Assembly (NCBI GenBank): GCA_035526665.1
Contig: DATLBY010000038.1
Span: 1 to 18,442, forward strand
Source: DATLBY01 sp035526665
GTDB lineage: Bacteria; Acidobacteriota; Terriglobia; Bryobacterales; Bryobacteraceae
Direction: 5' to 3'
Length of the DNA: 18,442 nt
The number at the start of each line of letters is the position of its first letter. The first letter of the stretch is position 1. The notes under the pieces are model-generated. The model was not told where the DNA came from. It searched no databases and was given only the letters and a program-made list of their open reading frames with translations. Position numbers and translations under genes: made by a program. Below, piece by piece: positions 15,159 to 18,442 of the stretch.

Positions 15159-16598
15159 ATGCGCAAGCCAGAAAAGCTGTCACCCGCCGAAGCCGAGTTT
15201 TTGTTTGAGATCGACCCTGAACCCGCCCGGGAAACGATGACGTGTTGGGGCGGGATACCGTTGTTGGTGCGAACGTTCCGCTCGTTGGGCTTAGGGCAAA
15301 GTGTGAAGCAACACGTGCAAATCAAGCAGCGGCAGCGGGGTTATGATGAGGCAAGTTTTGTGGAGAGCTTCGTCATCCTCAACGCCGTGGGCGGAGAGTG
15401 CCTGGACGATTTTGAACGTCTGCGGGAAGACGGTGGGTTGGCCGAGATGCTGGGCCATGAGATCCCGTCGCCAGAGGCGGCGCGCAAGTTTCTGTACCAC
15501 TTCCACGATGAGGAGAAAATCGCCGAGGCCAAGCAGCAATTGCCGCTGGGACAAGTTGCCTATATCCCGGGTGAGAACGCAGCGCTGCAAGGACTGGGAC
15601 GAGTCAACCGCGATCTGATTGCCGAGTTGGGCCGGCGTTGTCCGGAGCAGAAGATCGCCACCGTGGACCAAGATGCCACGATCATCGAGAGCCACAAGCG
15701 GGAAGCACTGTGCAGCTACGAAGGCGAGCGAGGCTACCAACCGATGCTGGCGGTGTGGGCGGAAACAGACTTGGTTCTGGCCGACGAGTTCCGCGACGGC
15801 AACGTAACCGCGATGCAGGGACCCTTGGCGGTGGCCAAAGCTGCGTTTGCCGCGCTGCCATCGACAGTAAAAGAATTCTATTACCGGGGAGACTCGGCTT
15901 GCCACGAGCACAAGCTGATCGGCTGGTTACGCAATGAATGCAGAGAGGATGGGCCGCAGGGCTTGATTGGATTCGCCATTAGTGCGCGGATGACCAAGCC
16001 TCTGCAGCAAGCGGTTCAGGCAGTGGAGGAGAGTGCCTGGATTCCTTACGGCAAAGCAGACGCAGAAGTGATTCGCGAATGCGCCGACGTGCGATTTGTG
16101 CCTGGCGAGCATTACGAGCACAAAGATGCTCAGCCTTTGCGCTATCTGGCGGTGCGGATTCGCAAGCGGCAGGAACAACTGTTGGCCGACGGGGCGACCG
16201 TCAAACATTTTGCAGTGGTGAGCAACATAGAGAAGTGGTCGGCGGCCAAACTGCTGGCCTGGCATCGGGAAAAGGCGGGGACCATCGAGGGTGTGCATGA
16301 TGTGCTCAAGAACGAACTGGCGGCGGGGGTTCTACCCTGTGGCCGCTTCGGGGCCAACGCCGCTTGGTTGCGCATGGCGATTCTGACGCACAATGTGCTG
16401 ACGGCGTTGAAGCGACTCGCCCTGCCGGCAGAGTTGTTGCCCGCACGGCCGAAGCGCTTGCGGTTTCTGATCTTCCACACGGCGGGACGGCTGGCGCATC
16501 ATGCGCGCAAAATCGTGCTTCGGCTGTGCACACGAGCCGAGCGACTGGCATCGTGGTTAGAAGCCATGCGATTGCTTCCCCTCCCCCGAAGCGCGTAA
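15159..16598 (+). CDS. IS1380-family transposase (DDE)
   Basis: The product has 479 residues, normal for the family, with no frameshift. The DDE positions are visible: first Asp in ATVDQDATIIESHK (Asp170 or Asp172), second Asp in YYRGDSACHEHK (Asp245) and a Glu in GTIEGVHDVLKNELAAG (Glu377). The block RGYQPMLAVWAETDLVLADEFRDGN (192-216) is also typical of IS1380 transposases. The start ATG (15159) is chosen because GGGGGA immediately precedes it and the sequence MRKPEKLSPAEAEF begins there; the frame is open back to 15063 but that stretch is not protein-like. It catalyses cut-and-paste movement of the element through the 18-bp ends and should be active as far as sequence shows. Confidence 0.93.
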   Translation: MRKPEKLSPAEAEFLFEIDPEPARETMTCWGGIPLLVRTFRSLGLGQSVKQHVQIKQRQRGYDEASFVESFVILNAVGGECLDDFERLREDGGLAEMLGHEIPSPEAARKFLYHFHDEEKIAEAKQQLPLGQVAYIPGENAALQGLGRVNRDLIAELGRRCPEQKIATVDQDATIIESHKREALCSYEGERGYQPMLAVWAETDLVLADEFRDGNVTAMQGPLAVAKAAFAALPSTVKEFYYRGDSACHEHKLIGWLRNECREDGPQGLIGFAISARMTKPLQQAVQAVEESAWIPYGKADAEVIRECADVRFVPGEHYEHKDAQPLRYLAVRIRKRQEQLLADGATVKHFAVVSNIEKWSAAKLLAWHREKAGTIEGVHDVLKNELAAGVLPCGRFGANAAWLRMAILTHNVLTALKRLALPAELLPARPKRLRFLIFHTAGRLAHHARKIVLRLCTRAERLASWLEAMRLLPLPRSA

Positions 16599-16602
16599 CC
16601 TG

Positions 16603-16800
16603 TCACGCTGATCTTATCGACGGATTATACGAGACCATTTCCGCCCATCCAGCGGAGCTGTCCCTGTCGGTTGCGCTCCAAACTTCCTGATTCTCGCCGG
16701 TGAATGTCGTTTGCCGGAATCGGTCCGCATTCTCACTACTGCCCAGATCAATCGCGCTTTTAGACTGTGCTTGCCCTACGTTGTTCCAGTCTGAACGTAC
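16603..16800 (-). pseudogene. Open, start-less minus-strand frame inside the right end of the IS (possible gene remnant)
   Basis: Between a TAA in the outer inverted repeat (16801-16803) and a TGA at 16603-16605, 65 codons are open with no plausible start codon at their 5' end. The reading looks protein-like in composition (for example ENADRFRQTTFTGENQEVWS and RDSSAGWAEMVSYNP), but I recognise no family. It could be a fragment of a former passenger or flanking gene captured by the IS, or just chance in GC-rich DNA. At about 200 bp the evidence is thin. Confidence 0.25.
16613..16625 (-). repeat. Internal partial copy of the IS inverted repeat
   Basis: CTTATCGACGGAT is identical to the inner 13 bases of the right terminal repeat and in the same orientation. 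It lies 14 nt after the transposase stop and 174 nt before the outer copy. The outermost five bases (CACGG in the true end) are not conserved. Confidence 0.75.
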
Positions 16801-16817
16801 TTATCGACGGATCACGG
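16800..16817 (-). repeat. Right terminal inverted repeat of the IS
   Basis: CTTATCGACGGATCACGG, the perfect 18/18 reverse complement of the left end at 15002-15019. Confidence 0.88.
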
Positions 16818-16853
16818 TAAATCTAAATCTAAATTTAAATCTAAATCTAAATC
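16818..16853. repeat. Tandem hexanucleotide array, six units of TAAATC type
   Basis: The units at 16818, 16824, 16836, 16842 and 16848 are TAAATC; the unit at 16830 is TAAATT. The array starts exactly at the outer base of the right IS repeat and ends 11 bp before the stop codon of the CRTAC1 gene. Only one unit (14996-15001) lies on the other side of the IS. It is AT-rich in a GC-rich region. Confidence 0.92.
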
Positions 16854-16864
16854 AAACTGGAGAA

Positions 16865-18442
16865 CTACCTGGGCTCTGGAATTTTGACGATTTGGTCGGA
16901 TTTCACGTTCATCAGCGTTTGCAGGATTCCGCTGGGCCAGCGAATCTCGAGAGATCTGATTCCGCTCTCCGGACCTAAACCGAAATGCACGCGCCGGTCG
17001 TTTGAAGCTAGAAAGCCACCGCTGGGCGTCACATGGTCATAGAGCACCCGGCCGCTGGATGTGGTCAGTTTCAGCCTGGCCCCGATCCCGTCCCGATTAC
17101 TCTTGGACCCTGTAGTCTCGATCAGCAGCCAGTGGTTTCCATTGCCGCCCGAGTTCAGCAGAATTCGCGGTCTGCGATGAAGCGACGTGACGACGATGTC
17201 GGGAAATCCGTCATTGTTGAGATCCGCGATCGCCGAGCCCCGCTGATACCCCACGCGCAGAAAGTCATCACCCATTTGACCGGAAACATCATTGAAAGTC
17301 CTGCCGTCGATGTTTTCGAAAAGCGTGTCGTGCTGCGCGGAGCGGGCCGTCAGATTATCCACGTCGCCGTTGGCTGAAAACAGATCCTTCCACCCGTCGT
17401 TGTTGTAGTCGATAAATCCGCTGCTCCAGCCGGAATAGGGTTCGCTGAGCCGGACAATATTCCAAGTGTTGGAAATGTACTGAAAGGTTTTCCCCACGCG
17501 ATTTCGAAGTAGCCCCCAGGTCTGCCCCATGAGATCGTTATAGAAAAGATCGGGCCAACCATCATTATCCAAGTCCTTCATGTCACACCCCATCGCGGAG
17601 ACCGTTGATCCGTTTTCGTTGTACGCTACACCGTAGCGAAGTCCAGCCTCCTTAAAACGACCGTCTCCCTGATTCAGGAAAAGTAGGTTTCTCTCAGTGT
17701 CGTTGGCGATGAAGACGTCCATCCAGCCGTCGTTATTAACATCCGCGATCGAGATTCCCATACCTTTGCCCGGCGCCTTTCCAAAACCCGACGTCTCCGT
17801 CACATCCTGGAAGTTTCCGCCGCCGAGGTTCCGGTACAACCGCTGCGGAACACTCGCGTACGTCTTCGGACTGCAATACATTTCCTGATTTCCGCGCAGG
17901 CAGCGCCGGTCTATTGCCGGCGTCCAGACCGTGTAATCGGAGACCACCAGATCCAGCAAGCCGTCGTTGTCGAAATCGATCCAGGCTGCCTGTACGCTTA
18001 GAGTTCCGGCAGCTTTCGTTTTCAACCCCGACAGTTCCGTTACGTCGGTGAACGTTCCATCGCCATTGTTGTGGTACAGGATGTTGTCCGCGGCGTTGCT
18101 GAGGAAAAGATCCGGATAACCATCGTTATCGTAATCGCCCGCTGCCGCGCCGAAGCTGAAGCCGAGAGTCTCACCCGCTAAGCCGGCTTTGCGAGTGACG
18201 TCTTCAAAGGCGCCGTCCCCTTTGTTCCGAAGCAGGCAGTGATAAAACGACGGGTCCACCTTCTTCATCTCTGGGAAAGCTGCCCCATTGGTGAAGAAGA
18301 CATCCATCATTCCGTCGTTATCGTAGTCAAGAACGGCGACGCCGCCGCACATCGACTGCGGGAAGTACTTCCTATCGGTGTAGCCATTGTTAGAGATATA
18401 GGAGAATTTGGATCGCGGAGCGACGTCGGTAAAGTGGGGCCG
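16865..18442 (-). CDS. CRTAC1-family protein: FG-GAP/VCBS repeats with C-terminal ASPIC/UnbV domain (5' end outside window)
   Basis: The frame is open from the right edge to a TAG at 16865-16867 (525 residues visible); the first visible residues (HFTDVAPRSKFSYISNNGY) already belong to the domain, so the start lies outside. Seven Ca-binding loops of the integrin-like propeller are visible: DYDNDGMMD, DYDNDGYPD, DFDNDGLLD, DVNNDGWMD, DLDNDGWPD, DYNNDGWKD and DLNNDGFPD. A C-terminal ASPIC/UnbV module follows (GNHWLLIETTGSKSNRDGIGARL through RRVHFGLG to IRWPSG). Such proteins are extracellular or surface-bound and probably bind ligands or carbohydrate; the precise role is unknown. Upstream of the TonB receptor and TPR genes on the same strand, it probably formed a functional group with them before the IS inserted. 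Confidence 0.92.
   Translation of the reverse strand, partial: RPHFTDVAPRSKFSYISNNGYTDRKYFPQSMCGGVAVLDYDNDGMMDVFFTNGAAFPEMKKVDPSFYHCLLRNKGDGAFEDVTRKAGLAGETLGFSFGAAAGDYDNDGYPDLFLSNAADNILYHNNGDGTFTDVTELSGLKTKAAGTLSVQAAWIDFDNDGLLDLVVSDYTVWTPAIDRRCLRGNQEMYCSPKTYASVPQRLYRNLGGGNFQDVTETSGFGKAPGKGMGISIADVNNDGWMDVFIANDTERNLLFLNQGDGRFKEAGLRYGVAYNENGSTVSAMGCDMKDLDNDGWPDLFYNDLMGQTWGLLRNRVGKTFQYISNTWNIVRLSEPYSGWSSGFIDYNNDGWKDLFSANGDVDNLTARSAQHDTLFENIDGRTFNDVSGQMGDDFLRVGYQRGSAIADLNNDGFPDIVVTSLHRRPRILLNSGGNGNHWLLIETTGSKSNRDGIGARLKLTTSSGRVLYDHVTPSGGFLASNDRRVHFGLGPESGIRSLEIRWPSGILQTLMNVKSDQIVKIPEPR

Larger units (their letters stand above)
15002..16817 (+). mobile_element. IS1380-family insertion sequence, apparently complete
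   Basis: The 1,816-bp element is bounded by perfect 18-bp terminal inverted repeats (15002-15019 and 16800-16817) and holds one intact transposase gene. The family call comes from the transposase. The left non-coding part (15020-15158) includes a small hairpin, GCACC and GGTGC, at 15120-15134 ahead of the transposase start. The right non-coding part (16599-16799) has a second partial inverted-repeat copy and an open minus-strand frame. The element lies between the CRTAC1 gene and the TonB receptor, with its transposase opposite in direction to both. Intact ends and frame suggest recent insertion. Confidence 0.85.

Noticed and set aside
16624..16629. Perfect TATAAT on the minus strand downstream of the transposase, possible antisense promoter
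   Set aside because: No acceptable -35 box at 16-18 nt and no extended -10 TG; left as chance although antisense control of transposases is known.
16700..16978. Plus-strand frame containing an NLNLNLNLN stretch
   Set aside because: The Asn-Leu repeat is just the translation of the TAAATC tandem array; the frame crosses the IS end and runs antisense into the CRTAC1 gene.
1..18442. Search for CRISPR repeats, tRNA or rRNA genes, phage or defence modules
   Set aside because: No regularly spaced repeats, no tRNA-like cloverleaf or rRNA sequence was noticed by eye, and no nuclease, toxin-antitoxin or phage structural gene is present.

Overview
The window looks like chromosome from an Acidobacteriota member, most likely of the Solibacter/Bryobacter group. 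This is inferred from gene content only: a carboxypeptidase-regulatory/Oar-type TonB-dependent receptor of about 1,170 residues, a long periplasmic TPR protein, a CRTAC1 (FG-GAP plus ASPIC/UnbV) protein, a Tat-exported TIM-barrel sugar isomerase-like protein, a DUF1326 protein and a PaoABC-like molybdenum hydroxylase. No rRNA, tRNA, CRISPR array, phage or plasmid function is visible. All genes are on the minus strand except the sugar isomerase and the transposase.

Layout: (a) 1-669, the 5' part of a lipoprotein resembling MltD-type lytic transglycosylases, running off the left edge, with a good promoter whose spacer holds an inverted repeat. (b) 943-3039, an EF-G paralogue (EF-G2 type). (c) 3190-4044 on the plus strand, a Tat-signal sugar phosphate isomerase/epimerase-like protein, convergent with (d) 4071-4751, an exported DUF1326 protein; a 12-bp-stem hairpin lies between them and carries the isomerase stop codon in its loop. 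(e) 8877 down to 4900, a tightly packed four-gene unit read leftwards: Tat-exported 2x[2Fe-2S] subunit, molybdopterin subunit, FAD subunit, then a 71-residue Cys-containing protein. The first three overlap by 8 and 1 nt and should form a periplasmic aldehyde-oxidase-like heterotrimer. (f) 14913 down to 8961, an Oar-like TonB receptor followed by a TPR protein. (g) 15002-16817, an insertion sequence of the IS1380 family with perfect 18-bp terminal inverted repeats and an intact 479-residue transposase. (h) 16865-18442, the C-terminal 525 residues of a CRTAC1 protein running off the right edge.

CRTAC1, TonB receptor and TPR genes lie in that order on one strand and probably formed one transcriptional group; the IS has landed in the roughly 130-bp gap between the first two. 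The most unusual spot is the IS right end. It has a second, partial inverted-repeat copy 14 bp after the transposase stop, a non-transposase segment of about 170 bp with an open minus-strand frame, and six tandem TAAATC-type units directly outside the outer repeat, against a single TAAATC outside the left end. I found no clear undescribed defence or biosynthetic system; the findings are modest and are graded accordingly.
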